Counted from the stretch's first letter, positions 29,652-39,560 are shown. The stretch is 64,000 nucleotides of DNA from G963701675 sp963701675 (GCA_963701675.1 OY969623.1:2852001-2916000), one strand, 5' to 3'. A program made the numbers and translations. The notes: generated by a model from the letters alone, not told the origin.

Positions 29652-30624
29652 TTACACCGAAACTGGGATGCCGGGGCTCATCGTGGCCGACAGCGTCACC
29701 GACTTTACATAGTTACCTTTGATGCCGCTCGGCTTGGCAGCCTTCACTTGATCGACGAACGTGGTGATGTTCTCGATGAGTTTGTTCTCATCGAAACTAA
29801 GCTTGCCGATACCGGCATGAACGTTACCGCCCTTGTCAGCGCGGTATTCGACCTTACCGGCTTTGAACTCTCGCACCGCGGCGCCAACGTCGCTGCCCGC
29901 GGGGACAACCGTCCCGGCTTTAGGCGTAGGCATTAAACCACGGGGCCCAAGGCACCTTACCCAAGCGGCTGACTTGACCCATCATATCCTGGCTCGCCAG
30001 TGCGACGTCGAATTCGAGCCAACCTTCGGATTGAATCTTCTTGATGAATTCATCACTACCGGCGTAATCCGCGCCCGCTTCTTTCGCCTTTGCGACGTTA
30101 TCGCCCTGGCAGAAGACAAGGACACGAACCGATTTGCCTAATCCGTGCGGCAACGGCACGCTGCCGCGCACCACTTGATCGTTTTGGCTGACGTCAATGC
30201 CGAGACTCATGTGGACTTCCACCGTCTCGTCGAATTTCGAACGCTTCATCTGCTTGAGCTGACCTATGGCTCGCTTCAGCGGCATGGGGCCTTCCGACGC
30301 CAGCTTTTGAATGACGTTGCGGAGATGATTGCGAAGTTTCTTGCCGCGGCGCGGGCCCACACCCGGTCGCTTGCCACGCTTCTTGCTGGGCTTGTCCGGA
30401 GACATGTCCGCGGGCGGCGCTGCGGAAGGCTCGGGCTTCGACCCGGGGGTTTCCGGAGCTTCGTCTGCCGGTGCATCGGGCGCTGTCTTGGCCTTGGGCT
30501 TCGGCTCTCTGACTTTTGCTTCCTTGGCCTTGGCTTCCTTCGGCGCCTTTTGCTTCTTCGGCTCGCTCGAGGCCGGCGTCTTTTCGTCCGCTGCCTCGGC
30601 TGGTGCGTTTGTTTTCTTAGCCAT
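29652..30624 (-). CDS. rplA: 50S ribosomal protein L1 with long N-terminal extension, one frameshift
   Basis: The L1 stalk protein. An unusual Lys/Ala/Pro/Glu-rich tail of about 85 residues precedes the L1 core, which begins near KKLRNHLRNVIQKL. Core motifs include EVHMSLGIDV and GSVPLPHGLGK. The frame breaks at about 29951: the first frame ends just after SRLGKV, and the expected continuation (LGPRGLMPTPKAGTV) lies in the next frame. One extra base explains this. Such tails occur in some planctomycete ribosomal proteins; their role is unknown. Confidence 0.92.
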
Positions 30625-30673
30625 GGGTTGTGTGCTTTACGGGTGGTCCTGGTCGCGTCATTCCGATCGTCTA

Positions 30674-31138
30674 TCAGCCATCTACGGCGATGCCCATACT
30701 CCGCGCCGTCCCCTCAACAATCTTCACGGCGTGGTCAACATCGCGGGCATTGAGGTCATTGATTTTCTTCTGAGCGATGTCGCGCACTTGGGTCGGCGAC
30801 ACTTTGTAACCCTTATACTTGCCGCTCTTCTTCGTTTTCTCTTCGGCCGGGATAAACTCGCCGCCTTTTTTCTTTTCGAGCGGAATGCCGGCGGCCTGTT
30901 TCAACAACACGGCGGCCGGCGGGCTTTTCACAATGAAGTCGAAGCTTCGGTCGGAGTAAACGGTGATGACCACGGGCACCGTAACACCACGCACGTCCTT
31001 CGTGCGATCGTTGAACTGAGTTACAAACGCCCCGATGTTGACACCGTGCTGACCCAGCGCCGGTCCGACAGGCGGAGCGGGGGTCGCCTGCCCACCCGTC
31101 ACCTGCAACCGAATGTGGGTCGTCACCGTTCGTGCCAT
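30674..31138 (-). CDS. rplK: 50S ribosomal protein L11
   Basis: A 154-residue GTPase-centre protein. PAPPVGPALGQHGVNIGAFV is the standard N-terminal proline-rich loop, and the C-terminal rRNA-binding domain ends with ARSMGIAVDG. Relative to most L11 it carries about ten extra residues (EKKKGGEFIPAEEK). It follows nusG across a hairpin-containing 77-bp gap. Confidence 0.95.
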   Translation of the reverse strand: MARTVTTHIRLQVTGGQATPAPPVGPALGQHGVNIGAFVTQFNDRTKDVRGVTVPVVITVYSDRSFDFIVKSPPAAVLLKQAAGIPLEKKKGGEFIPAEEKTKKSGKYKGYKVSPTQVRDIAQKKINDLNARDVDHAVKIVEGTARSMGIAVDG

Positions 31139-31160
31139 TGTCTTGCCTCAAATAGAATGA

Positions 31161-31207
31161 CGAATGAAGGATGGAAAGGCGTGTTACGCCCTTCCATCCT
31201 TCATTCG
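31161..31207 (-). repeat. near-perfect 22-bp-arm hairpin between nusG and rplK
   Basis: Positions 31161-31182 pair with 31186-31207 across a three-base loop with one mismatch, which is a G-U pair in the transcribed strand. The arms are built from 7-bp steps related to GAATGAA, GGATGGA. It lies inside the operon immediately after the nusG stop, so it must be read through or act as a processing or attenuation site. It has no U-run. Confidence 0.85.
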
Positions 31208-31215
31208 TTCATCCT

Positions 31216-31860
31216 TTATGGATGATCCACCTGCCAGTATTCCAACTCCACGGGTACGGGTCGACCGAATATGGTCAGCTCGACACGCACCAGGCCTTTA
31301 GCCTCCAGGAGCTCCTTGACCTCGCCTTCCAATCCGGCAAAGGTGCCGTCCTTCACTTTGACTCGGTCGCCGCGATCGAATTTCGGCTTTGCGTGCGCTA
31401 CGCCAGGAACCTGCTCGCCTTGCCGCCCCAGCATCCGTTCGACCTCGTGTGTGGGCATTGGTTGCGGTGCGTGCAGCAAGCTTCCGCCGACGAAATCGCC
31501 CACGCCGGAGGTCTCACGGAACAGATAGAGAATTCTATCGTTAAACTCGACTTCGGCCATGATGTAGCCGGGATAAAGCTTGCGTTCACGGACGACGCGC
31601 TTCCCGCCACGCATCTCCGTCACTTTTTCCATCGGAATAATGATCTGACCGAAGAAATCGTTTAGTCCTTCGATTTTCACTCGGCGCTCGATTGCGTCTT
31701 TGATCGACTCCTCCCGACCGCTCTGAACTTTCACCACATACCAACGCTTGTTGGACGGAGTTTCCGGCGACCCATCGGTCGGCGGACCGTTGACATCGGA
31801 TTCAGCGGCGGAAGCCTCCTCAGGGGGCGGAGCATCGGGAATCGGTGATTCATCTGTCAT
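31216..31860 (-). CDS. nusG: transcription termination/antitermination protein NusG
   Basis: A 214-residue factor that binds RNA polymerase and couples it to ribosome or Rho. An acidic, proline-rich leader of about 35 residues precedes the NGN domain, which begins KRWYVVKVQSGREESIK. The KOW domain follows with GDRVKVKDGTFAGLEGEV and ends with FGRPVPVELEYWQVD. I took the ATG at 31860 rather than the one nine bases earlier. It sits 43 bp after secE. Confidence 0.93.
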   Translation of the reverse strand: MTDESPIPDAPPPEEASAAESDVNGPPTDGSPETPSNKRWYVVKVQSGREESIKDAIERRVKIEGLNDFFGQIIIPMEKVTEMRGGKRVVRERKLYPGYIMAEVEFNDRILYLFRETSGVGDFVGGSLLHAPQPMPTHEVERMLGRQGEQVPGVAHAKPKFDRGDRVKVKDGTFAGLEGEVKELLEAKGLVRVELTIFGRPVPVELEYWQVDHP

Positions 31861-31903
31861 GACAACCATTGGTCGCTACCGTGAATGAGTCTGGCGTAGA
31901 GTT

Positions 31904-32887
31904 TTAGTACGGCACGGTCGAACCGCCGGGACCGCTGGAAGGCGGCGGCGGTTGGATGACGCCGATCTTGGTCAATATCCACGCCCAGATCTGGTCGACG
32001 AAAAAGAGAAACAACGTCAAGAGCACGACGGTTACCAGCACGACAATGGTATCTTGGATGAGACGCTTTCGGGTGGTCCATGATACTTTGTTCAACTCGG
32101 CTTCGGTGGCGATAAGAAAGTCGGCGAATACCGGAAAGTTCACTACTCGATAGGCGAACCAGAACGACAGGAACATTAGAACCAGTGGAACGCTGTACTT
32201 GGCCGTTGGCAGCAAAGTGAGCGTCCGGCCTCCGGTAAACGGCACAACGATGCTCCAATCGCCGGCCGGCAGGATGTTTGACTGCATCAGACTGTAGATT
32301 CCGCATCCCGTCAGAATTAGCAGCCCGAGAATGGTGCCGCGACGAACTTTCTGCCCTTGTGTCCGTTTGTACGGAACGACCGTGAACCAGCCTTGATCCT
32401 CTACCTGAATCAACGCCCGTTCGAATCGAGGAACGAAGTACAGATACATGACGCCGCCCAGGGCAGCGACGCCAATGGCAAGCGTTAAGGCAATGGCAGC
32501 GGGTGATTGCGCTCCCATCCAGCTTTCGAAGGTTCGTCCGAGTGCACACGTTACTAATCCGATAATGAAGACCGACAATAGACCAAAACACACTCCGGTG
32601 GATAGGCCGCGTGGAGGCTGGTTGCCGACAAGTTGCAGCCCCGCGTAGGCGAACCCAACAATCGCCGCGCACCGAACGACAAACCATAGGGCCGCTGCTT
32701 GTGCGCCGCCGAACAGACCCGCGGCGTCTTGTGTCGGGGCCAAGGCGCCGGCGAGCCAACTGATTCCGTAGAACGCAACGGCGATGCAGCCGAGGACATA
32801 GGCCACGCCCACCCAGCTATTGATCGCGAAACGATTCAACGGTTGGCCCACCGCAGCCACCGGAGTATTCTTGACCGCAACGGCCAT
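31904..32887 (-). CDS. secE: SecE fused to an extra multi-span membrane domain
   Basis: A 327-residue protein, against 60-130 for most SecE. The C-terminal third is a clear SecE: FLIATEAELNKVSWTTRKRL followed by a long membrane span and WAWILTKIGV. Before it lie about six further hydrophobic segments (near residues 25-50, 64-86, 96-118, 130-152, 185-203 and 230-250), giving about seven spans in all. SecE is the essential clamp of the SecYEG translocon. The nusG neighbour confirms identity; the role of the added domain is unknown. Confidence 0.88.
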   Translation of the reverse strand: MAVAVKNTPVAAVGQPLNRFAINSWVGVAYVLGCIAVAFYGISWLAGALAPTQDAAGLFGGAQAAALWFVVRCAAIVGFAYAGLQLVGNQPPRGLSTGVCFGLLSVFIIGLVTCALGRTFESWMGAQSPAAIALTLAIGVAALGGVMYLYFVPRFERALIQVEDQGWFTVVPYKRTQGQKVRRGTILGLLILTGCGIYSLMQSNILPAGDWSIVVPFTGGRTLTLLPTAKYSVPLVLMFLSFWFAYRVVNFPVFADFLIATEAELNKVSWTTRKRLIQDTIVVLVTVVLLTLFLFFVDQIWAWILTKIGVIQPPPPSSGPGGSTVPY

Positions 32888-32998
32888 GACATTCCCTGCC
32901 TAAGTAATGACGGGAATCTGGCGGCACGCGCCGTCCGTCCGTGCCCGTCGTGCGCCTCAACGTGATGAACTCTCTGTTCGTCCGGCCTCATCGCCAAA

Positions 32999-33071
32999 CA
33001 GGGGCGGAGCGACTCGAACGCTCAACCGCCGGTTTTGGAGACCGGTGCTCTACCAATTGAGCTACACCCCT
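32999..33071 (-). tRNA. tRNA-Trp (CCA)
   Basis: A 73-base cloverleaf on the minus strand with acceptor AGGGGTG pairing CGCCCCT, discriminator G, D-loop AGCTCAATTGGTAGAGC and T-arm containing GTTCGAGTC. The anticodon loop reads CTCCAAA, giving anticodon CCA. It lies between rpmG and secE, its usual place in many bacteria. Confidence 0.96.
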
Positions 33072-33086
33072 CCACCGAAGAATCCT

Positions 33087-33162
33087 GAATTCAGAAGTCA
33101 GAATTCAGTAGACACACAAACCCGTTTCTCTCGCTCCGACATTCATTCTGAATTCTGAATTC
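33087..33162. repeat. heptamer-repeat hairpin (unit GAATTCA)
   Basis: Arms of 18 bases (33087-33104 and 33145-33162) pair with one mismatch and consist of tandem 7-mers of GAATTCA/TGAATTC. The loop is 40 bases. It directly follows the rpmG stop on the minus strand and precedes tRNA-Trp, so it may serve in processing between the two. Confidence 0.8.
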
Positions 33163-33315
33163 TCATTTCTTCCGCGATTCCTTGTGCGGCGTGTGCTTGC
33201 GCTCCTTGCGGCAGAACTTCTTGAGTTCCAGCCGATCGGCGCCGCGGGTCTCTTTTTCGGCGCGGTAGTTGCGCGCACCGCACACCGTGCATTCCAGCCA
33301 GACATGTTCACGCAT
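33163..33315 (-). CDS. rpmG: 50S ribosomal protein L33
   Basis: A 50-residue protein starting MREHVWLECTVCGARNYRAE and ending KHTPHKESRKK. It keeps the first CxxC of the zinc-binding form (C9, C12), while the second pair appears reduced to a single cysteine in KKFCRKERKH, so zinc binding may be partial. The start at 33315 removes a non-conserved upstream extension encoded by a repeat element. Confidence 0.9.
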   Translation of the reverse strand: MREHVWLECTVCGARNYRAEKETRGADRLELKKFCRKERKHTPHKESRKK

Positions 33316-33320
33316 GATTC

Positions 33321-33397
33321 TTGGTCCGTAGTCCGTGGTCCGTAGTCCTTGGTCCGCGACACCTATTTGCCACGGACAAGGACCATGGACACCGGAC
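33321..33397. repeat. heptamer-repeat imperfect hairpin (unit GGTCCGT)
   Basis: The left side (33321-33358) is five tandem 7-mers around GGTCCGT/AGTCCGT. The right side (33370-33397) is a complementary series around ACGGACA/AGGACCA. Pairing is imperfect but keeps the 7-bp register. It fills the gap between the tuf stop and rpmG. Confidence 0.7.
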
Positions 33398-33403
33398 AAA
33401 TGA

Positions 33404-34648
<1,245 letters not shown>

Positions 34649-34730
34649 CGTTCCTCCACAGTTTCACAGCAAGCCTACCGACCCATGAGGCCGGTTGATC
34701 CGAAGTTGAACATAACGAGGCGTAGCCGAG

Positions 34731-34803
<73 letters not shown>

Positions 34804-34862
34804 GGCACAGCACCCTCGTGGCCGCGCGGCCTGAATCATTTCTTTATAGTAAGCCGTCCAGA

Positions 34863-34933
34863 AGCGGGTGAAGGGAATCGAACCCTCGTAATCGGCTTGG
34901 AAGACCGATGCTCTACCATTGAGCTACACCCGC
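34863..34933 (-). tRNA. tRNA-Gly (TCC)
   Basis: A 71-base cloverleaf with acceptor GCGGGTG pairing CACCCGC, D-arm AGCTCAATGGTAGAGC and anticodon loop CTTCCAA, anticodon TCC. Third of the four tRNAs before tuf. Confidence 0.96.
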
Positions 34934-34937
34934 GACC

Positions 34938-35017
34938 AAACGATAAAGTATGAACGAGCAACGATGAAGAAACCAGCCACCCGTCTCATCGTTCATTGTT
35001 CATCGTTCATCGTTTAC
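34938..35017. repeat. heptamer-repeat hairpin (unit CATCGTT)
   Basis: The right arm (34985-35017) is four tandem 7-mers CATCGTT/CATTGTT. The left arm (34938-34970) is a complementary series around AACGATG. About 26 of 33 positions pair. It occupies the gap between tRNA-Tyr and tRNA-Gly inside the tRNA operon, where it could guide precursor cleavage. Confidence 0.8.
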
Positions 35018-35025
35018 TTGTTTTC

Positions 35026-35109
35026 TGGGCAGGGAGGGATTCGAACCCCCGTAGGACGGAGTCCGCCAGATTTACAGTCTGGTGCCATTGGCCGCTCGGC
35101 CACCTGCCC
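35026..35109 (-). tRNA. tRNA-Tyr (GTA)
   Basis: An 84-base class II tRNA with a long variable arm. Acceptor GGGCAGG pairs CCTGCCC with discriminator A; the anticodon loop CTGTAAA gives GTA; the T-arm has GGTTCGAATCC. Confidence 0.96.
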
Positions 35110-35182
35110 GCGAGAAATCGTTGCCCCTTTGGCCGACTGCATCTTTCCCTACCAACCCGCGGCGCGCTCCACGAATCCGTTA

Positions 35183-35254
35183 AGCTAGCGGTGGGAGTCG
35201 AACCCACAACCCCTGGTTTACAAAACCAGAGCTCTGCCATTGAGCTACGCTAGC
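35183..35254 (-). tRNA. tRNA-Thr (TGT)
   Basis: A 72-base cloverleaf with acceptor GCTAGCG pairing CGCTAGC and anticodon stem CTGGT/ACCAG around TTTGTAA, anticodon TGT. It is the first gene of the tRNA-tuf operon, with a promoter 25 bases upstream. Confidence 0.96.
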
Positions 35255-35278
35255 GCAGCCAAATACGTGGAAAGAAAT

Positions 35279-35307
35279 AGTATAGGGAGACGGCATAAGG
35301 GTTGCAA
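35279..35307 (-). promoter_or_regulatory. sigma70-type promoter of the tRNA-tuf-rpo locus
   Basis: On the minus strand TTGCAA (35302-35307) is followed after exactly 17 bases by TATACT (35279-35284), which lies 24 bases before tRNA-Thr. Matches are 4/6 and 5/6 to the sigma70 consensus. Position and spacing make this the likely start of the operon. Confidence 0.7.
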
Positions 35308-35439
35308 GTCGAAATCACTTCCCCAAACCGACCCAATTGCCAGCGGCCCTTCAGGTTCCGCCTTCCATCGTTCCACAGCTAACGGACACGTCACCCGATG
35401 GTTCAGGTTCGCGTTTGGACCACGGATTTGGCTTAGTAA

Positions 35440-36228
35440 TCAGACCTGTTCCACTACCATTGGGCCGCGTTTCCAAGACGGAGTATCCGACTTGCTCAAC
35501 GGCAGACGCGGCCCCTCGAGAAGCAGCCTCTCGTAAGCTGCTTCAACTTGGTCGGAAGCAGGCAGGCGGAACATAGTGCGCAGCCCGTGATACGACGCAC
35601 CGACTACTTTGAACGCGGTGCATACGATGATCTTGAAATCGAGCCACGCATTGAAGTGCTGGATGTAATACAGATCATAGGCTAGTTTTCGTCGCACGCT
35701 TTCCAGATCGGTGTCACCGGAAAGTTGGACCTGTGCGAAGCCGGTCACCCCAGGGTGAACCGCCAATCGTTTGCGGTAATAGGCAATCGCTTGATCGAGG
35801 TGAACGGCGAATTCCGGACGTTCTGGACGCGGTCCCACGAGGCTCATTTCGCAACGCAGCACATTCCACAGCTGGGGGAGCTCGTCGATGTGGGTGCGTC
35901 GCAGCATACGACCGATCGAAGTGATTCGTGAGTCGCCGGGCGTCGACCAGCGCGCGCCGGAGTTCTTCTCGCAGTTATGTATCATCGTTCGGAGCTTAAA
36001 GATGCGGTACGGCCTGCCGCCACGCCCAAGGCGCGTCTGCGAGTAAAACACCGGGCCCGGAGAGCTTAGCTTCACAAGGATCGCCGCGAACAGAATCAAC
36101 GGCGAAGCGAGAACCAAAAGGAAGGATGCAATCGTGAGATCGAGAGCTAACTTGATGCACCCGTTGGTTCTGCGTCCAAGAACCAGCAAGCGAAGATGGC
36201 GCTGAATAGTATCAGTTTCGGCAGGCAT
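35440..36228 (-). CDS. bacterial sugar transferase (undecaprenyl-phosphate glycosyl-1-P transferase type)
   Basis: A membrane enzyme that starts exopolysaccharide or O-antigen repeat units by moving a sugar-phosphate to the lipid carrier. The hydrophobic anchor is LDLTIASFLLVLASPLILFA. The catalytic core shows SSPGPVFYSQTRLGRGG, FKLRTM, RRTHIDELPQLWNVL, MSLVGPRPERPEF and PGVTGFAQVQ. The start at 36228 gives 262 residues; an upstream ATG at 36384 adds a proline-rich leader with no similarity to the family. It stands alone here, with no other capsule genes nearby. Confidence 0.88.
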   Translation of the reverse strand: MPAETDTIQRHLRLLVLGRRTNGCIKLALDLTIASFLLVLASPLILFAAILVKLSSPGPVFYSQTRLGRGGRPYRIFKLRTMIHNCEKNSGARWSTPGDSRITSIGRMLRRTHIDELPQLWNVLRCEMSLVGPRPERPEFAVHLDQAIAYYRKRLAVHPGVTGFAQVQLSGDTDLESVRRKLAYDLYYIQHFNAWLDFKIIVCTAFKVVGASYHGLRTMFRLPASDQVEAAYERLLLEGPRLPLSKSDTPSWKRGPMVVEQV

Positions 36229-36719
36229 GGTCACACCAGCGACGGGATCCAACCGGTCGCGTTGCACGATAACAATGACAATCTGAGATAATGGCTTGAC
36301 CGCGCCCTGGCGGTCGGACGAGCCGCTCCCCGGCGGGTACGTCTGGCAATTAAAGTGCCGAATGCCGGTTCTCCACCGCGACAATCCAAGTTCCGAACAT
36401 GTAAGACGATAAGGCGACTCAAGATAAGTCGCCTCGAATAACGGGATAATCTTTGGAACAACTTTATCTCGGCAGAGGAGTGTTAATCTCGATTAACAAA
36501 CGAAGGGGGATGCACTGATAAAGGACATTAATAATGAGCGCATTCTTCAGTTTGGTTTCCACGGGCGAAATCGGCGGTGAGCGCTCATCGAACGGTGAGC
36601 CCGATGCAAGAACCCGGGAGACAATCTGCTGGCGAAAAATTTGGCCGCCATGTACAACTAGGTGTAGGCGTCAAGCCGGCTGGGGGCTGGATGGCGTGGC
36701 AACAACGAGGGGAGAACCG
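36229..36719. other. divergent intergenic region with small hairpin
   Basis: The region between the sugar transferase and the adaptor lipoprotein gene. The only clear structure is a hairpin at 36412-36434: AGGCGACT and AGTCGCCT around a 7-base loop. Open frames reach in from both genes but encode nothing family-like. Promoters for both genes should lie here; none is obvious. Confidence 0.45.
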
Positions 36720-38309
36720 ATGAGTCACAGAATCGGATATGTGGTGTGTCTTGCGCTCGCCGTGATCTTGGGTGGTTGTGTGACCACAGATGAGGAACCG
36801 AAGTCACAACCGAACGACAAACCTAAATCGGATGTTCAAGCCGCGCCGTCTGCCGCAAAAGACATCGACGCAAGCAAATCACGGCCCTCCGAAATAAAAG
36901 CGCCGACTCACAAGCTGGAGAAAGCTCCCTTCAAAATCGAAACATCGCTCAAGGGTGTATTTGAATCACCTGACATGACCGAAGTCGCCATTCGCCCCGA
37001 GGCGTGGACGTCGCCGGTTGTAGTCATGAAAGCAGTGCCTCACGGAACGACCGTGAAAAAAGGAGATACGCTAATCGAAGTCGATCTCGAAAAGATCGAT
37101 CAGGCGATCAAGGACCTCGAAGCCGACCGCCGCATCGCTGAGGTAACTCTCAAACAAACGGAAGAAGAATTACCGATTATTGAAAAGACAACGCCAATGG
37201 ACCTGGCGGCGGCGGAGCGCGCAAAGAAACTCGCCGACGAGGACTTGAAGAAGTTTGTGGATACCGACCGCGCTCTCCAGGAAAAAAATGCCAACTTCAT
37301 GATGACGAATTCCAAGCATTTCGTGGAGTATGCAGAAGAGGAGCTACGGCAACTAGAAAAAATGTATCGCGATAAGGACATTCGCGAGGACACGGAAGAA
37401 ATCATCCTGAAACGGCAACGCCGTCAGGTAGAGATGGCTAAGTTCTCGCTCATGATGAGCGAGACCCGACTGAACGACCTCATAAAGATCACTTTACCGC
37501 GGCAAGACCAAACGATGCGCGACTCTGCGACCCGGACCGCCCTTGCCTTGGAAAAGGCGAAGACAACTCTGCCGTTAGCGCTAAGTCAAAAGAAACTAGC
37601 CTTGGAGAAAGCGAAGTACGACTCGGAGAAGGCCGTAGAGCGCCTGGCAAAGTTGAAGCGTGACCGAAACCTGCTCACGGTCACCGCGCCGTCAGACGGC
37701 ATCGTGTACTACGGCAAATGTTTCCGCGGACAGTGGGCGACATCACCTCAGGTAGCCACCCGGCTCATTCGCGGCGGCGCCATTCCGCCCGAAGAAGTGA
37801 TTCTCACCATCGTTAATCCCACTTCCCTTTTTGTACGGGCCAGTGTTGATGAGAAAGACTTGCCCCACGTGCGCGTTGGACAAAAAGCCAGAATCTCGGC
37901 AACTGCAGCGCCGGACTCCAAGAGTAGCGGCAAAGTGGACCAGGTTACGTCCGTGCCCATTTCCGCAGGGAGCTTTGAGGCGAAGGTCGCCCTGGATGCA
38001 TCCTCGGCCGCCGGGGTCATGCCGGGAATGGCGTGCACGGTCAAACTCGTCCCATACCAAAAGCCTGACGCGCTGGCGGTTCCGGCAACGGCCGTCTTCA
38101 CCGAAGAGCTCGACGACGATAAGCAATACGTTTATCAACCGAACAAGGACGGCAAACCCGAAAAGCGATCGGTTACGATCGGCAAGACGAGCGGCGGTAA
38201 GACCGAGATTCTCGCTGGACTGCAAGAAGGTGATGAGATCCTTCTGGATAAGCCCGGCCCGAAGAAAACGCCGACTGTAACTCGCGCTCCATCGACGATT
38301 GGCGACTAA
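36720..38309 (+). CDS. HlyD/RND-type periplasmic adaptor lipoprotein
   Basis: A 529-residue lipoprotein. The start is MSHRIGYVVCLALAVILGGC, a signal peptide ending in a lipobox (cysteine at residue 20). A barrel-sandwich half (about 75-125, with TVKKGDTLIEVDL) is followed by a long charged coiled coil (about 125-310, many Lys/Glu/Leu), the second lipoyl half (TVTAPSDGIVYYGKC near 320) and beta-barrel/membrane-proximal domains to the end. Such adaptors link inner-membrane pumps to outer-membrane channels. No pump or channel gene is adjacent. An upstream in-frame ATG at 36534 is less likely because it precedes the lipoprotein signal by 62 residues. Confidence 0.82.
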   Translation: MSHRIGYVVCLALAVILGGCVTTDEEPKSQPNDKPKSDVQAAPSAAKDIDASKSRPSEIKAPTHKLEKAPFKIETSLKGVFESPDMTEVAIRPEAWTSPVVVMKAVPHGTTVKKGDTLIEVDLEKIDQAIKDLEADRRIAEVTLKQTEEELPIIEKTTPMDLAAAERAKKLADEDLKKFVDTDRALQEKNANFMMTNSKHFVEYAEEELRQLEKMYRDKDIREDTEEIILKRQRRQVEMAKFSLMMSETRLNDLIKITLPRQDQTMRDSATRTALALEKAKTTLPLALSQKKLALEKAKYDSEKAVERLAKLKRDRNLLTVTAPSDGIVYYGKCFRGQWATSPQVATRLIRGGAIPPEEVILTIVNPTSLFVRASVDEKDLPHVRVGQKARISATAAPDSKSSGKVDQVTSVPISAGSFEAKVALDASSAAGVMPGMACTVKLVPYQKPDALAVPATAVFTEELDDDKQYVYQPNKDGKPEKRSVTIGKTSGGKTEILAGLQEGDEILLDKPGPKKTPTVTRAPSTIGD

Positions 38310-38345
38310 TGTGCCCACGATCTCTGCATCCAGTGCGGTCACAAG

Positions 38346-39560
38346 GTGAATGACATGAGACGATTGATTTGGCTTAGCGCTCTCGCGACGCTTGCACTGC
38401 CCGGATTCATGTCGGTTGCACAACAACCCGACGTTAAACCGGAAGAACGCAACCTTCGTCCAACGCCAATCGATCCGCCCGCCGCCAAAGAGATGGAGGA
38501 TGCGTTCCGTCGCGGAGTCGCATTCCTTTTGGAACATCAGAACAAGAACGGGTCGTGGGGGTCACCGACGCGAACGAAGGACTTGAATATCTACACCCCG
38601 GTCCCCGATGGACATGATGCGATGCTCTGCGGTGTGAGCGCGCTGTGCGTGTCAGCATTGATCGAGGCTGGCGGACCGGCATCGGATGTGAACCGAGCGA
38701 TTGAGCGCGGTGAGAATTGGCTCTTCGAGCATCTTCCCAAACTGCGGCGTTCGAGCGCCGACGTACTGTACAACGTTTGGGGCCATGCCTACGGAATTCG
38801 CGCACTAGTGCGAATGCACGGCCGACTTCCCGATGACGCCGAACGCCGCAAGAAGATCGAAGGAATGATCCGCGAGCAAATGGATTTGTTGGCTCGTTTC
38901 GAATCGGTTGACGGCGGCTGGGGCTACTACGACATGAAGGCGCAGACTCAACGGCCCGCCACCGACTCGACTCCGTTTACCAGCGCCACCGTCCTTGTCG
39001 CTTTGCACGAAGCCAAGAATATCGGTGTGGAACCGCCGGAGCGAATCGTCAAGCGCCCCGTTGCTTCGATCGTGCGCCAACGCAATCCGGACTTCAGCTA
39101 CCTCTACGGCGAATACATGAAGTGGAAGCCGACGGCGGAAATCAACCGTCCCGGCGGCAGTCTTGGTCGATCACAGGCTTGCAATTTAGCCTTACGGCTT
39201 TGGGGCGATAAACAAATCACCGACGATGTGCTCAAGGCGTGGCTGGACCGGATCATTACCCGGAACGGCTGGCTGGATATGGGTCGCAAACGCCCGATCC
39301 CGCACGAATCCCATTTCGCTGTAGCTGGATATTTCTTCTACTATGGACACTTTTATGCTGCCCATTGCGCCGATTTGCTCAAGCCTGCGGATCAGCCGCT
39401 TTACAAGAACCATCTCGCGCGGATCATCCTCAAGTTGCAGGAGAAAGACGGTTCCTGGTGGGACTATCCGCTCTACAACTATCATTTCGCGTACGGGACA
39501 GCCTACGCGCTCATGACTTTGAAGCGCTGTCAGCCGGCCGACACCAAGCAAGGCTCATGA
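38346..39560 (+). CDS. secreted prenyltransferase/squalene-oxidase-repeat (alpha/alpha toroid) protein
   Basis: A 404-residue protein with an N-terminal signal peptide (LIWLSALATLALPGFMSVAQQ). The body has toroid repeats of the terpene-cyclase type: FLLEHQNKNGSWGSP near residue 60, ESVDGGWGYYDMK near 190 and LQEKDGSWWDYPLYNYHFAYG near 365. No DxDD motif is present, so cyclase chemistry is unlikely. It follows the adaptor lipoprotein by 36 bp and is probably co-transcribed. Function unknown; the ATG at 38355 is an alternative start. Confidence 0.7.
   Translation: MNDMRRLIWLSALATLALPGFMSVAQQPDVKPEERNLRPTPIDPPAAKEMEDAFRRGVAFLLEHQNKNGSWGSPTRTKDLNIYTPVPDGHDAMLCGVSALCVSALIEAGGPASDVNRAIERGENWLFEHLPKLRRSSADVLYNVWGHAYGIRALVRMHGRLPDDAERRKKIEGMIREQMDLLARFESVDGGWGYYDMKAQTQRPATDSTPFTSATVLVALHEAKNIGVEPPERIVKRPVASIVRQRNPDFSYLYGEYMKWKPTAEINRPGGSLGRSQACNLALRLWGDKQITDDVLKAWLDRIITRNGWLDMGRKRPIPHESHFAVAGYFFYYGHFYAAHCADLLKPADQPLYKNHLARIILKLQEKDGSWWDYPLYNYHFAYGTAYALMTLKRCQPADTKQGS

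Noticed and set aside
36534..36719. Adaptor protein start at 36534
   Set aside because: A classic lipoprotein signal begins at 36720; the earlier start would bury it 62 residues inside.
38346..39560. A second squalene-hopene cyclase
   Set aside because: It is only 404 residues, has a signal peptide, and lacks the DxDD catalytic motif, so it is a toroid relative only.
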